The notes below the pieces were generated by a model that searched no databases, had not been told where the DNA came from, and worked only from the letters and a program-made list of their open reading frames with translations. Made by a program: the position numbers and the translations under genes. From contig JAILXV010000001.1 in the NCBI GenBank assembly GCA_045430285.1, positions 1 through 64,000 of the forward strand: a stretch of DNA of 64,000 bases. The letters are read 5' to 3'. This DNA is from Agarilytica sp045430285 (GTDB lineage: Bacteria; Pseudomonadota; Gammaproteobacteria; Pseudomonadales; Cellvibrionaceae). Positions 8,894 to 17,932 of the stretch are shown here, in pieces (positions within the stretch are counted from its first letter, which is position 1; each line of letters opens with the position of its first letter).

Positions 8894-8935
8894 ATAGCTG
8901 TCGCATTAGCGATACTGAAGTTGGTGAAAAAGACC

Positions 8936-9121
8936 ATGGCTAAGAAAACTGTAAAAGTTACTCAATTGAAAAGTACCGCTGGCCGATTGAAAAATCATAT
9001 CGCCAGTGTTCGTGGGTTGGGCTTACGTCGAATCGGTCATACTGTTGAAGTGGAAGATACTCCTTCTGTTCGCGGTATGATCAATCAGGTAAGTTACATG
9101 GTTAAGGTTGAGGGAGAATAA
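8936..9121 (+). CDS. rpmD: 50S ribosomal protein L30
   Basis: L30 (61 aa) is a small 50S protein. The ATG at 8936 (MAKKTVKVTQLKSTAGR) is chosen over the upstream TTG at 8921. The GLGLRRIGHTVEVEDTPSVR core is typical. One base separates its stop from rplO. Confidence 0.96.
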   Translation: MAKKTVKVTQLKSTAGRLKNHIASVRGLGLRRIGHTVEVEDTPSVRGMINQVSYMVKVEGE

Positions 9122-9122
9122 T

Positions 9123-9557
9123 ATGCATCTCAATACATTAAGTCCCGCTCCAGGTAGCACTAGCGCGAAAAAACGTGTTGGTCGTGGTATTGGTAGCGGC
9201 ACAGGTAAAACTGCTGGTCGCGGTCACAAAGGTTTGAAATCTCGTTCTGGTGGTAGTGTTGCCCCAGGGTTCGAGGGTGGTCAAATGCCTCTGCAAAAAC
9301 GCTTACCTAAATACGGCTTTTCAAGTCGTATCAGTAAAGTGACCGCTGAAATACGTTTGTCGGAATTGAATTCAGTTGAAGGTGATGTGGTTGACTTGGA
9401 AGCTTTACTAAAAGCTAACTTGATCAACGAAAATATCAAGCGCGCTAAAGTATTCCTATCAGGTGAACTGAAGAAAGCAATCACCCTCAAAGGTTTGGCC
9501 GTAACTAAAGGCGCCAAGGCTGCTATTGAAGCTGCTGGCGGTAAAGTCGAAGAATAA
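9123..9557 (+). CDS. rplO: 50S ribosomal protein L15
   Basis: L15 (144 aa) is a late-assembly 50S protein. It starts MHLNTLSPAPGS, followed by the glycine- and arginine-rich tail (RVGRGIGSGTGKTAGRGHKG) that threads into 23S rRNA. The ATG at 9123 follows GGGAG and gives the same length as the E. coli protein. Confidence 0.98.
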   Translation: MHLNTLSPAPGSTSAKKRVGRGIGSGTGKTAGRGHKGLKSRSGGSVAPGFEGGQMPLQKRLPKYGFSSRISKVTAEIRLSELNSVEGDVVDLEALLKANLINENIKRAKVFLSGELKKAITLKGLAVTKGAKAAIEAAGGKVEE

Positions 9558-9576
9558 ACTTCTGTGAGACACACCC

Positions 9577-10917
9577 ATGGCGAATCCCGGTAATTCACCA
9601 CTTGGTAATCAAAAAGGTTTAGGCGAGCTATGGGCTCGCCTTAAATTTTTGTTCTTAGCGATTGTGATCTATCGCATTGGTACTCATATACCAGTGCCTG
9701 GTATGGATCCACAGCAAGTCGCAAATATGTTAGAGCAAAATCAAGGCACGATGTTGGGGATGTTTAACATGTTCTCCGGTGGTGCATTTGAGCGAATGAG
9801 TATTTTGGCCCTAGGTATCATGCCCTATATTTCCGCTTCTATTATCATGCAAATGATGACTGCGGTTACTCCGTCGTTGGAAGCCATTAAGAAAGATGGT
9901 GAAGCCGGTCGTCGCAAGATAAGCCAATACACGCGTTACCTAACGGTTGCACTAGCGTTGGTTCAAGCATTCGTTATGGTTCGTGGCCTTGCTGGTCAGG
10001 GTATGGCGTACGCAGATTACTCTCCGCTTAGTTTCTACGTTGTTGCAGTCGTTTCATTGGTAACTGGCGCAGTCTTTATGATGTGGTTAGGCGAACAAGT
10101 AACCGAGAAAGGTATCGGAAACGGTATTTCGATGTTAATTTTCGCCGGTATCGTAGCTGGGCTTCCTTCAGCTGTGGGCTCTGCTTTTGAGAGTGCTCGT
10201 CAAGGTGATCTACATCCGCTTATGTTATTGGCTATCGCATTAGCCGCAGTCGGCGTTGTTTGGTTCGTTGTTCGAATGGAACGCGGTCAACGTCGCATTA
10301 CGATTCAGTATGCTCGTAAGCAAGCGGGTCGTCATGGTCAAGTTTCTACTCAGACGAGTCACTTACCATTAAAAATTAACATGGCCGGCGTTATCCCTGT
10401 TATTTTCGCAAGTAGTATATTGCTGTTCCCATCTTCTATTGCTCAATGGATGGGAAGCTCTAGTGAAGGTAAAGGCGCTGAAGTATTGCAGGAAATCGCG
10501 AGAGCGATCGGCCCAGGACAACCGTTAAACTTCGTTTTGTTTGGTGTGTTAATTATTGTATTTTGCTTTGTTTACACTGCGATGATGTACAACCCGAAGG
10601 AAGTGGCAGACAACCTTAAGAAAGGCGGCGCGTATATTCCTGGAATTCGCCCTGGTGATCAGTCAGCGAAATACATCGATAATATTCTTACTCGGTTAAC
10701 CGTAGTGGGTTCTATTTACATCGCCGCAGTTGCATTGTTACCACAATTCTTAACTGCATCAGCCAACATACCGGTTTACGTTGGCGGTACATCACTGCTG
10801 ATTGTAGTGGTTGTTGTGATGGACTTTATGTCACAGGTTCAATCTCATCTGATGACACATCAATATGATTCGGTGATGAAAAAAGCAAATTTACAGAATT
10901 ATGGGCGTGGCCGTTAA
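9577..10917 (+). CDS. secY: Protein translocase subunit SecY
   Basis: SecY (446 aa) is the ten-helix channel of the Sec translocon. The N-terminal segment WARLKFLFLAIVIYRIGTHI (TM1), the plug region FNMFSGGAFERMSILALGIM, and the cytosolic C5 loop YNPKEVADNLKKGGAYIPGI with its SecA-contacting residues are all present. It is the only non-ribosomal gene in the spc operon, as usual. Confidence 0.98.
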   Translation: MANPGNSPLGNQKGLGELWARLKFLFLAIVIYRIGTHIPVPGMDPQQVANMLEQNQGTMLGMFNMFSGGAFERMSILALGIMPYISASIIMQMMTAVTPSLEAIKKDGEAGRRKISQYTRYLTVALALVQAFVMVRGLAGQGMAYADYSPLSFYVVAVVSLVTGAVFMMWLGEQVTEKGIGNGISMLIFAGIVAGLPSAVGSAFESARQGDLHPLMLLAIALAAVGVVWFVVRMERGQRRITIQYARKQAGRHGQVSTQTSHLPLKINMAGVIPVIFASSILLFPSSIAQWMGSSSEGKGAEVLQEIARAIGPGQPLNFVLFGVLIIVFCFVYTAMMYNPKEVADNLKKGGAYIPGIRPGDQSAKYIDNILTRLTVVGSIYIAAVALLPQFLTASANIPVYVGGTSLLIVVVVVMDFMSQVQSHLMTHQYDSVMKKANLQNYGRGR

Positions 10918-10958
10918 TCGGCAAAGCGCATAACTAGAAAGTAGAGGTTAGTAACACA

Positions 10959-11075
10959 ATGAAAGTTCGTGCATCAGTTAAAAAAGTATGTCGTAACTGC
11001 AAGATCGTTCGACGTAAAGGTGTTTTACGGGTTATCTGTTCAGCAGAACCCCGTCATAAGCAACGCCAAGGTTAA
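10959..11075 (+). CDS. rpmJ: 50S ribosomal protein L36 (zinc-binding form)
   Basis: This 38-aa ORF begins MKVRASVKKVCRNCKIVRRK and ends at TAA 11073-11075. It carries the zinc ligands Cys11, Cys14, Cys27 and His33, so it is the C-plus paralogue. A GTAGAGG Shine-Dalgarno sequence precedes the ATG. It lies between secY and rpsM as in other gammaproteobacteria. Confidence 0.97.
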   Translation: MKVRASVKKVCRNCKIVRRKGVLRVICSAEPRHKQRQG

Positions 11076-11306
11076 GAAAGTTGTTGGTGCCTAGTGCTGC
11101 ACTAGGAGCCTTTTAGGTTTTCAAAACCTAATAAATTGAGAGGTATTGACTGTCGTTTTGGGGGAAACTCCTTAACTATTGCTTTTCGGTAGGTTTATCG
11201 CTATCCTTGCGCGCCTTTTTGGATGCTTGTCAGCCAGAAAGAGAACGGATCGGGTGGTTTTTCCCGCCGTCAATACTGAATATCTTATCAAGCTGGAGTA
11301 AATTGA
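11076..11306 (+). promoter_or_regulatory. Leader region before rpsM (alpha operon)
   Basis: This 231-bp gap holds no gene. A 7-bp stem with a 3-nt loop (CCTAGTG / CACTAGG, about 11090-11106) is followed by a short T run and may be a weak terminator or attenuator. A second stem (AGGTTT / AAACCT) follows near 11115-11129. A TTGACT at 11146-11151 could be a -35 box, but no convincing -10 stands at 16-18 bp. In E. coli this position holds the S4-binding pseudoknot; I could not recognise that fold here. Confidence 0.4.
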
Positions 11307-11663
11307 ATGGCTCGTATCGCTGGTGTCAATATACCAGATCACAAGCACGCCGTAATTTCCCTCACTTATGTGTTTGGAGTAGGGCGAAGCACAGCACAAA
11401 AAATCTGTGCCACCACTGGGATTGCAGAATCAACTAAGATTGGTGACTTGTCTGAAGAACAGATGGATGCCGTCCGCGCAGAAGTAACAAAACTTCCTGT
11501 TGAAGGTGACCTTCGTCGTGAAGTATCCATGAACATTAAGCGTTTGATGGATTTGGGCGCATATCGTGGTCTTCGTCATCGCAGAAACTTACCGGTTAGA
11601 GGTCAGCGTTCTAAAACTAACGCTCGTACTCGTAAAGGCCCACGTAAGCCAATCAAGCGATAA
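11307..11663 (+). CDS. rpsM: 30S ribosomal protein S13
   Basis: S13 (118 aa) contacts P-site tRNA and bridges to the 50S. It starts MARIAGVNIPDHKHAVISLT. The C-terminal RHRRNLPVRGQRSKTNARTR tail is intact. First gene of the alpha operon, with a GGAG site upstream. Confidence 0.98.
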   Translation: MARIAGVNIPDHKHAVISLTYVFGVGRSTAQKICATTGIAESTKIGDLSEEQMDAVRAEVTKLPVEGDLRREVSMNIKRLMDLGAYRGLRHRRNLPVRGQRSKTNARTRKGPRKPIKR

Positions 11664-11700
11664 GCCTGTTAATCCACTAAACACTTAGGACATTTTTATT

Positions 11701-12093
11701 ATGGCTAAGCCATCTAAAAGTTCGACAAAGAAAAAGGTCAAAAAGACCGTAGTCGATGGCGTTGCGCATATCCATGCTTCATTTAACAACACCATTGTGA
11801 CTATTACAGATCGTCAGGGTAATACCCTATCTTGGGCGACTTCAGGGGGCTCTGGCTTCCGTGGTTCAAGAAAAAGTACACCATTTGCTGCTCAGATCGC
11901 AGCAGAGAGAGCTGGTACAGCCGCTCAAGACTACGGCGTTAAGAATCTTGACGTTGAAGTAAAAGGCCCTGGACCAGGTAGAGAATCAGCTGTTCGAGCA
12001 TTAAATAACATCGGTTTTAAAGTTACTAACATTACCGACGTTACACCAGTGCCTCATAACGGTTGTCGTCCACCCAAGAAACGTCGCGTATAA
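11701..12093 (+). CDS. rpsK: 30S ribosomal protein S11
   Basis: S11 (130 aa) lies at the platform near the E site. The ATSGGSGFRGSRKSTPFAAQ motif and the C-terminal HNGCRPPKKRRV tail are typical. Confidence 0.98.
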   Translation: MAKPSKSSTKKKVKKTVVDGVAHIHASFNNTIVTITDRQGNTLSWATSGGSGFRGSRKSTPFAAQIAAERAGTAAQDYGVKNLDVEVKGPGPGRESAVRALNNIGFKVTNITDVTPVPHNGCRPPKKRRV

Positions 12094-12108
12094 AGGAGGG
12101 GAAAAAAG

Positions 12109-12729
12109 ATGGCACGGTATATAGGCCCAACTTGTAAACTCTCTCGCCGCGAGGGTACAGATTTATTCTTGAAAAGCGGTGTTCGGCCACTAGAGTCGAA
12201 ATGTAAACATGAAACTCAGCCAGGACAACACGGCCAACGTCGTGGACGCTTGTCTGATTACGGTGTGCAGCTTCGTGAGAAGCAAAAAGTACGTCGTTTG
12301 TACGGCATATTGGAAAAGCAATTCCGCGGCTACTACAAAAAGGCAGCTAGCCAAAAAGGCGCTACGGGTGAAAACCTACTTCAGTTGTTGGAGTGTCGTC
12401 TGGACAATGTTGTGTACCGTATGGGCTTCGGCTCAACTCGCGCGGAATCTCGCCAGTTGGTATCGCACAAGTCTGTGATTGTTAACGGCCAAGCAGTTAA
12501 TATTCCGTCTTTCCAATTGAAAGAAGGTGATGTTGTTGCTATACGTGAGAAGTCTAAAAACCAATTACGTATTCAAAACTCATTGGGAATAGCTGCGCAA
12601 CGATCAGAAGTCGAATGGGTAGATGTTAATTCTGAGAAAAAAGAAGGTGTGTTTAAGCGTGTTCCAGATCGCTCAGATCTTCCAGCAGAGATTAACGAAA
12701 ACTTGATTGTTGAGCTTTACTCTAAATAA
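12109..12729 (+). CDS. rpsD: 30S ribosomal protein S4
   Basis: S4 (206 aa) is the 16S rRNA assembly initiator and in E. coli represses the alpha operon. The S4 RNA-binding domain lies at about residues 95-155 (LECRLDNVVYRMGFGSTRAE). It has the strongest Shine-Dalgarno in the operon (AAAGGAGGGG, from 12093). Confidence 0.98.
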   Translation: MARYIGPTCKLSRREGTDLFLKSGVRPLESKCKHETQPGQHGQRRGRLSDYGVQLREKQKVRRLYGILEKQFRGYYKKAASQKGATGENLLQLLECRLDNVVYRMGFGSTRAESRQLVSHKSVIVNGQAVNIPSFQLKEGDVVAIREKSKNQLRIQNSLGIAAQRSEVEWVDVNSEKKEGVFKRVPDRSDLPAEINENLIVELYSK

Positions 12730-12779
12730 TTAAGATTTCGCCACGTATTTCAAACTGAAACAATTTGGCAGGTGCGTAT

Positions 12780-13766
12780 ATGCAAATTGCTGTAAATGAA
12801 TTTTTAACTCCTCGTCATATCGACGTTACGGAAATTGGTCCAACTCGAGCTAAGGTGGTTCTTGAGCCGCTAGAGCGAGGGTTTGGCCATACACTAGGTA
12901 ATGCGTTGCGTAGAATCCTACTTTCGTCAATGCCTGGCTGTGCGATTACGGAAGTCGAAATCGAGGGCGTACAGCACGAATACAGCGCTATCGAAGGCGT
13001 ACAAGAAGACGTAATTGAGATTCTTCTTAATTTAAAAAACGTTGCCGTTATTATGCATGGTAAAGAACAAGCTGTTCTTTCCTTGACTAAGAAAGGCCCT
13101 GGTGTAGTTACTGCTGGTGATATTCAACTCGATCATGAGATTGAAGTTGTAAACCCAGAATGTGTAATTGCTAACGTTACTGGTGATACTTCACTAGAGA
13201 TGCGTTTGACTGTTACTCGCGGTCGCGGTTATCAGCCAGTTGATTCTCGTGTTTCTGAAGAAGAAGAGACTCGTGCAATTGGCCGATTACAGCTAGATGC
13301 TTCTTATAGCCCAATCAGCCGTTTGGCATACAGCGTAGAAAGCGCTCGTGTTGAACAGCGTACTGACTTAGATAAGTTGGTGTTGGACTTGGAAACTAAC
13401 GGTACTATCGATCCTGAAGAAGCGATTCGTCGTGCGGCGACAATTTTGCAGCATCAGCTTGCAGTATTTGTTGACCTTGAAGGTGAGAAAGAAGCTGAGC
13501 CAGAGCACAAAGAAGATCAAATCGATCCGGTCTTGTTACGTCCGGTTGATGATTTGGAGCTTACTGTCCGTTCTGCGAACTGTTTGAAAGCTGAGAATAT
13601 TTACTACATTGGTGACTTGATTCAACGTACTGAAGTAGAGTTGTTGAAAACGCCAAACCTTGGTAAAAAGTCTCTGACTGAAATTAAAGATGTTCTTGCG
13701 TCTCGCGGATTATCTTTGGGTATGCGTTTAGAAAACTGGCCACCAGCTAGTTTGAAAAACGATTAA
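12780..13766 (+). CDS. rpoA: RNA polymerase alpha subunit
   Basis: Alpha (328 aa) nucleates RNA polymerase assembly. The N-terminal domain has GFGHTLGNALRRILLSSMPG (residues 32-51). The C-terminal domain, which binds UP elements and activators, has RPVDDLELTVRSANCLKAEN and the KTPNLGKKSLTEIKDVLASR helix-hairpin-helix. The ATG at 12780 (MQIAVNEFLTPRHI) is chosen over the TTG at 12765 by family length and the nearby GCAGGTG site. Confidence 0.98.
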   Translation: MQIAVNEFLTPRHIDVTEIGPTRAKVVLEPLERGFGHTLGNALRRILLSSMPGCAITEVEIEGVQHEYSAIEGVQEDVIEILLNLKNVAVIMHGKEQAVLSLTKKGPGVVTAGDIQLDHEIEVVNPECVIANVTGDTSLEMRLTVTRGRGYQPVDSRVSEEEETRAIGRLQLDASYSPISRLAYSVESARVEQRTDLDKLVLDLETNGTIDPEEAIRRAATILQHQLAVFVDLEGEKEAEPEHKEDQIDPVLLRPVDDLELTVRSANCLKAENIYYIGDLIQRTEVELLKTPNLGKKSLTEIKDVLASRGLSLGMRLENWPPASLKND

Positions 13767-13848
13767 TAACTGATGTTAACCGAGCCTATTTAAAGCTCGG
13801 TTACTTAAAATTCTTGCTGTGATAGCAATTAGTTAAAGGGTTATAGTC

Positions 13849-14247
13849 ATGCGTCATCGTGAAAGTGGACGTAAATTAAATCGAAACAGCTCTCATCGTA
13901 AAGCGATGTTTCGTAACATGGTGTCTTCGTTAGTCGAGCACGAACTTATTAAAACGACTTTGCCGAAAGCAAAAGAGTTGCGTCGTTTTGCTGAACCGTT
14001 GATTACGCTTTCTAAGAACGATAGCGTTGCAAATCGTCGTTTAGCGTTCGATCGTCTTCGCGACAAAGCTTCCGTTGGTAAACTTTTCAATGAATTAGGC
14101 CCTCGTTATGAAGGACGCCCAGGTGGATATTTGCGAATTATGAAGTGCGGTTTCCGTACTGGTGATAAAGCACCTATGGCTTACGTTGAGTTGGTTGATC
14201 GTCCAGAGCCTGTAGTTGAAACAGAGGCAGTGGCTGTAGAGGATTAA
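13849..14247 (+). CDS. rplQ: 50S ribosomal protein L17
   Basis: L17 (132 aa) starts MRHRESGRKLNRNSSHRKAM, the family signature, and ends in an acidic tail. It is the last gene of the alpha operon and is followed directly by a terminator. Confidence 0.98.
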   Translation: MRHRESGRKLNRNSSHRKAMFRNMVSSLVEHELIKTTLPKAKELRRFAEPLITLSKNDSVANRRLAFDRLRDKASVGKLFNELGPRYEGRPGGYLRIMKCGFRTGDKAPMAYVELVDRPEPVVETEAVAVED

Positions 14248-14261
14248 TTCTCGTCAGCTTG

Positions 14262-14292
14262 AAAAAAACCGGGTCTATTGCCCGGTTTTTTT
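14262..14292 (+). terminator. Terminator of the S10-spc-alpha transcription unit
   Basis: A 12-bp perfect arm pair (seven A plus CCGGG / CCCGG plus seven T) flanks a 7-nt loop (14274-14280). The A/T symmetry would let it work in both directions. Confidence 0.92.
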
Positions 14293-14366
14293 ATGTCCGG
14301 TGTTTGATGACTTGTTGTTATTTAAACGTTGGTCGACGTCCCGAAAATCATTAATGTCGCCAAAGA

Positions 14367-14389
14367 AAAAGCCCCATATAGGGGCTTTT
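14367..14389 (-). terminator. Terminator of the minus-strand lipase gene
   Basis: A 9-bp perfect stem (AAAAGCCCC / GGGGCTTTT) with an ATATA loop lies 33 bp beyond the lipase stop. It gives a T tract on the minus strand and is also usable from the plus side. Confidence 0.8.
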
Positions 14390-14421
14390 GATTATTTTGG
14401 GCTGGCTTTTACTTCGCCAAC

Positions 14422-17319
14422 TTACTCTGGTATTAGGGTTGGGTCCGTTGTAAATGTTTCGTTGACGTTGCCATCGGCGTTTAAGAACTGAAATATTTGG
14501 CTAACGAATTCAGCGAAGACAGTTTCATTGTCTGCTGATGCGGGGGTTCCATGGGTCCCGTCGCTAAAGCGGCTCACAATCACTTCAGCATCTTCTCCAT
14601 CTGCGGTGATACTCGCACTTGATTGTGCGCCGAATTGAGCCACCAGTGGCTCTGTGCCTGCCAGAGGTGCGGGGAACCCATCTATCACGAAACCAGTGTC
14701 AGGTACGGTCAATTGTAATGGGCTTGTTCCCCAAATGGTATCCGCGCCATTTGGAATAGTTTGGTCTGTAGGATTTGTACTGTTCCCAATGATTTCTGTC
14801 AGTAGTACACCAGTAGTCGAGTTCGCATCAGAAAGAGTGCTAGCGAAATTCATTACATCAGCTGAATCCATGATGCCTTGGAATACATTCAAGTATGATT
14901 CTAGCCCGCTATTACCCTGGGTTAGGGCGTCACTAGCTGCTGCTAATCCCCCTAGAATCGATGGTGCAAAAGAAGGTGAGTTCGTTAACAAACGGATAAC
15001 GCCGCCGCCTGTATTCAAGCCTACTGCTGCTTTGATGAATGGTTGTGAGGTGAAGATGCTATTTTGTACCTCGTCACTATTGTTCACTGCGACAAACGGA
15101 AGCCCGTCGATAGCACCAAGGGAATGACCAATGAAATAAACGTTGTCGGTATCAAAGTCAGGAAGTCCGTCGTCATCTAAGTCCATGCTGCCTAACGAGG
15201 CTGCGACATTTAGCAGGTCTAAGGACATTTGACGCAGGTTATCACGTGCATTTGCAAAGTTTGTCAGATTTACAAAGAGGCTACCCGAGGAGCCAAAATC
15301 AGCAGCATAGTCCATAGGAATCGGATTTGTTGCTGCATCAGCGGTTGCATCGAAGTGACGTTCAGTTAAGTTTAGGGACGGGACGTTATCTCCAACTACC
15401 GATCCGGCTGGAATTGCGGGCGCGTCAGGATCGTTCACACTTAGGAAGCCTGTGAAGTCAGGCGTCGCGAAAGCACTTCCTCCTGGCGCAATGCCATGAA
15501 GGGGTTGATCGATAGCGATAGTTGCGAAGCACCGTGTGCCTGCGGCTGTTAAGCAGCTGGAGGCGAGGGCGTTGCCGAGAAGCAATGAAGAGGTTCGTTC
15601 TGATGTAATGCCATGCGCAAATATGATGACCGGCCACCCATCCGCAGGTTTCGGACTTAAAGCTTCGAAAGGAGTCGTGACGATAACGGGAACAGTGTTA
15701 TCTGATTGTTTGGTTGGGAAAGGATATCGGTAAGTGATCATATCTGACGGGGGAGTCGTCCCAGGATCATTTCCCTGTCCAGCATCGATGGCGGCACCGA
15801 TTGCGGCGTTGGCTACCCATGAACCCGCTTTAAGGGGGGAAAGATCAGAACCGTCTGGGCCTTGCTGATAGTAGGGAAGTGTAATTTCACCCTGGTATAT
15901 CGTAGCGGGGCCTGGGAAGAAGGCACTAATATCGGATGCAGAATCAGCACGGTAAAAGTTAGTTGTACGTGGTGCAGGAACTGGGAATATAGTTTCGACT
16001 GGTGATGCAAAACCGGCCGCAATTGCTTGAACGGTTCCTGCTGCAGTAAGGGCAATGGCGCCACCGGTATCTTGTACGCTAATAGCCGCTTCGGCCGCTG
16101 CTTTTTGCATAAGAAAAGCGGCGCTCGCATCTGCTGCGATAGTCGCAAAGTCGGCACCTGCCGCAATTGCGCCAGCAATGGTGGTGTTATAGAGGGGGTT
16201 AGAAGGTTCGTCTAAGGTGAGGAGCCTATTTATTTCTAGTGCTGTGGCGATATCCGACAGGCTTTCTGATGTTGTTGAACCATCTAAGCTGTATTGCCCG
16301 CTCACTAATTTAACAATCGCGTCCTTTTTATGGCCGGCACTTAAAGAATCTACAAAAAAGGCTTCAGGCGCAGCGTTATAAGTAAGGACATCGGTTGTTC
16401 CGCCAGTGGTGAACGTCATTGCAAAAATGATGTCGTCCGCAGATGGTGCCGTTGCGCTTGAACCTGCGGCGTCATATACACTTTGCTGAAAACCAAAGTA
16501 GCCCGCGGCGAGCGTTTCCCAGCCTTGTATTGCGCCTCTTAAAGGGAGTAATCCGGCTGCTCTCTCGGGTCCGAATTCGTTGAGGTCTGTGTCGGGGGCT
16601 TTAATAAAGTCATAGGATTCTGAGGCTAAGGCTAATTCACCATTTGAGTCTTCGATATTGGTGAGCACAACCAAATACTTTGTTTTGGCTTGCAGCGGTT
16701 TAAGCGGTGTAATACGCAACACGTTATTTGAGCCGCCGTCTAAGCTAATGATTTCGCCTCTGGCGACTGGGTCGGCTAAGGCATCAAGGCCTGTGGTCAC
16801 GGTACCTTCAGTTGCCGCTGCTACCGCTGCTGCTGTCTGAAATGCAATTGCTTCGGCGAATGTGGGCACTTCAACACTACTGCCACCTATGCTGGCTTGG
16901 CTTAAGCCATCACCACTCGGGTATTCTAATGGCAGCAAAAATATATTCTGGTTAGGGTTGGGGATAACACTTGCTCCAGAGCCAACAAAATTGGCAGCGC
17001 TAAGTGTTTGGGCCGTATTTAGACTGCCGTCGAATGCGATATCAAAAGGCGCTAAAACGGAGTTTCCGTCGAGAAAATCAATGCCAGTTATGACGGGGTT
17101 TTCTGGGTCTGTTCCCGCATTCATGGTGCCATCTGCAGCGGTCTCAGACGAAAACTGGAGATCACTAGGAATGGGCAGTTCTGAGGTCGCTGGGCTAAAA
17201 ATAACGTGGGTTCTGTTAATCGGTGCATCATTGCTGCTGGTTTGATCGTCACCACCACATGCGCTGAGACCAACAATGGTCGCAAGCAGAACACTGGAGA
17301 AGCGGAATTTGAGCATCAT
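14422..17319 (-). CDS. Pla-1/cef-family (VolA-like) lipase lipoprotein
   Basis: This 965-aa protein looks like a bacterial virulence-factor-type extracellular lipase. It has a lipoprotein signal peptide with lipobox L-S-A-C at residues 18-21, followed by GGDDQ. The N-terminal part resembles the VirLip/Lipase_bact_N domain. The C-terminal part is an alpha/beta hydrolase with an oxyanion-type HG (VIIFAHGITSERT) and the nucleophile elbow GHSLG near residue 732. VolA of Vibrio cholerae, from the same family, is a surface lysophospholipase; substrate here is inferred only. The gene stands alone between rplQ and a small regulator-like gene, with its own terminator. The alternative is a generic esterase of the same fold. 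Confidence 0.85.
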   Translation of the reverse strand: MMLKFRFSSVLLATIVGLSACGGDDQTSSNDAPINRTHVIFSPATSELPIPSDLQFSSETAADGTMNAGTDPENPVITGIDFLDGNSVLAPFDIAFDGSLNTAQTLSAANFVGSGASVIPNPNQNIFLLPLEYPSGDGLSQASIGGSSVEVPTFAEAIAFQTAAAVAAATEGTVTTGLDALADPVARGEIISLDGGSNNVLRITPLKPLQAKTKYLVVLTNIEDSNGELALASESYDFIKAPDTDLNEFGPERAAGLLPLRGAIQGWETLAAGYFGFQQSVYDAAGSSATAPSADDIIFAMTFTTGGTTDVLTYNAAPEAFFVDSLSAGHKKDAIVKLVSGQYSLDGSTTSESLSDIATALEINRLLTLDEPSNPLYNTTIAGAIAAGADFATIAADASAAFLMQKAAAEAAISVQDTGGAIALTAAGTVQAIAAGFASPVETIFPVPAPRTTNFYRADSASDISAFFPGPATIYQGEITLPYYQQGPDGSDLSPLKAGSWVANAAIGAAIDAGQGNDPGTTPPSDMITYRYPFPTKQSDNTVPVIVTTPFEALSPKPADGWPVIIFAHGITSERTSSLLLGNALASSCLTAAGTRCFATIAIDQPLHGIAPGGSAFATPDFTGFLSVNDPDAPAIPAGSVVGDNVPSLNLTERHFDATADAATNPIPMDYAADFGSSGSLFVNLTNFANARDNLRQMSLDLLNVAASLGSMDLDDDGLPDFDTDNVYFIGHSLGAIDGLPFVAVNNSDEVQNSIFTSQPFIKAAVGLNTGGGVIRLLTNSPSFAPSILGGLAAASDALTQGNSGLESYLNVFQGIMDSADVMNFASTLSDANSTTGVLLTEIIGNSTNPTDQTIPNGADTIWGTSPLQLTVPDTGFVIDGFPAPLAGTEPLVAQFGAQSSASITADGEDAEVIVSRFSDGTHGTPASADNETVFAEFVSQIFQFLNADGNVNETFTTDPTLIPE

Positions 17320-17402
17320 GTAATCCCTCGAGCTTATTATGTTATGAGTATAAAGGGGCTTTTTGTTTACGTGTCCACGCCATACAGAGGTGTGGCAAGC
17401 AC

Positions 17403-17420
17403 ATCATGTAGTCGCATGAT
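17403..17420. repeat. Inverted repeat ATCATG-N6-CATGAT
   Basis: Perfect 6-bp arms with a 6-nt spacer lie about 85 bp upstream of the lipase start. The position would suit an operator; no regulator can be named. Confidence 0.4.
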
Positions 17421-17433
17421 ATGCCTCTTTGTT

Positions 17434-17469
17434 TTTGAATTCAAACAAGTGTTTTAATTTGAATTTAAA
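17434..17469. repeat. Two copies of TTTGAATTyAAA, 24 bp apart
   Basis: TTTGAATTCAAA (17434-17445) is a perfect 12-bp palindrome. TTTGAATTTAAA (17458-17469) is a one-mismatch copy starting exactly 24 bp later. The spacing is close to two or more helical turns, as for paired operator sites upstream of the lipase gene. Confidence 0.45.
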
Positions 17470-17645
17470 GTGCTAAGCCCGTTGCATGATAATAGATGGA
17501 ATTGCCCTGAAAAACAGCGCCTAGGCGGAGATTTTGGCTCCTGAAGCAACATAGACTCAGAATAGTGAGCAGATGGGCTCAGGGTTTGATGGATGCTTGA
17601 CCTGCATGACGAGGAGAACAGTTTCGGATGGATGATAAAGCGGCA

Positions 17646-17921
17646 TCAGCCTTGTTCTTTTATCTTGAGATACATTTTTTCTAACTCAGTCATACTGAGT
17701 TGTTCTACTTCCATTGCGAGCATCATAAATAGAAACATTTGAGCGCCAAGTGCCCCTGTGCTGACTTTGTTCCTGAGTGTATCTGGGTTGTGTTCTATAT
17801 CGAATTTTTCGCGTAAGGTCTGGCTGAGGCTTTTATAGGTGTGACCGGAAAGGTCCATATTTGCGCGTAATACCCGTGCTAAGGACTTTTTCATTGCGTC
17901 GTTTTGGTAGATATTCGCCAT
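17646..17921 (-). CDS. Small DUF6471-like protein
   Basis: This 91-aa protein resembles the DUF6471 pattern: a basic helical start (MKKSLARVLRANMDLSG), then TYKSLSQTLREKF, then a TLRNKVSTGALGAQMFLFMM segment. The layout is like a small helix-turn-helix (a 'LARxL ... N-x-xxKxxxG-F' arrangement), so a DNA-binding role is plausible but not shown. It is divergent from the SPFH gene, and two near-identical 14-bp repeats lie in the intergenic region. Confidence 0.65.
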   Translation of the reverse strand: MANIYQNDAMKKSLARVLRANMDLSGHTYKSLSQTLREKFDIEHNPDTLRNKVSTGALGAQMFLFMMLAMEVEQLSMTELEKMYLKIKEQG

Positions 17922-17932
17922 TTCTTTGTGTG

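Larger units (their letters stand above)
17320..17645. other. Intergenic region upstream of the lipase gene
   Basis: No convincing gene lies here. For the minus-strand lipase, TATACT-like sequence occurs on the minus strand near 17350, but no good -35 stands at 16-18 bp. The region holds an IR (17403-17420) and a pair of TTTGAATTyAAA repeats (17434-17469), listed separately, which may be operator sites. Confidence 0.5.

Noticed and set aside
15813..16215. Overlapping frames inside the lipase gene (both strands)
   Set aside because: They are shadows of a long, well-formed coding sequence with clear domain motifs.
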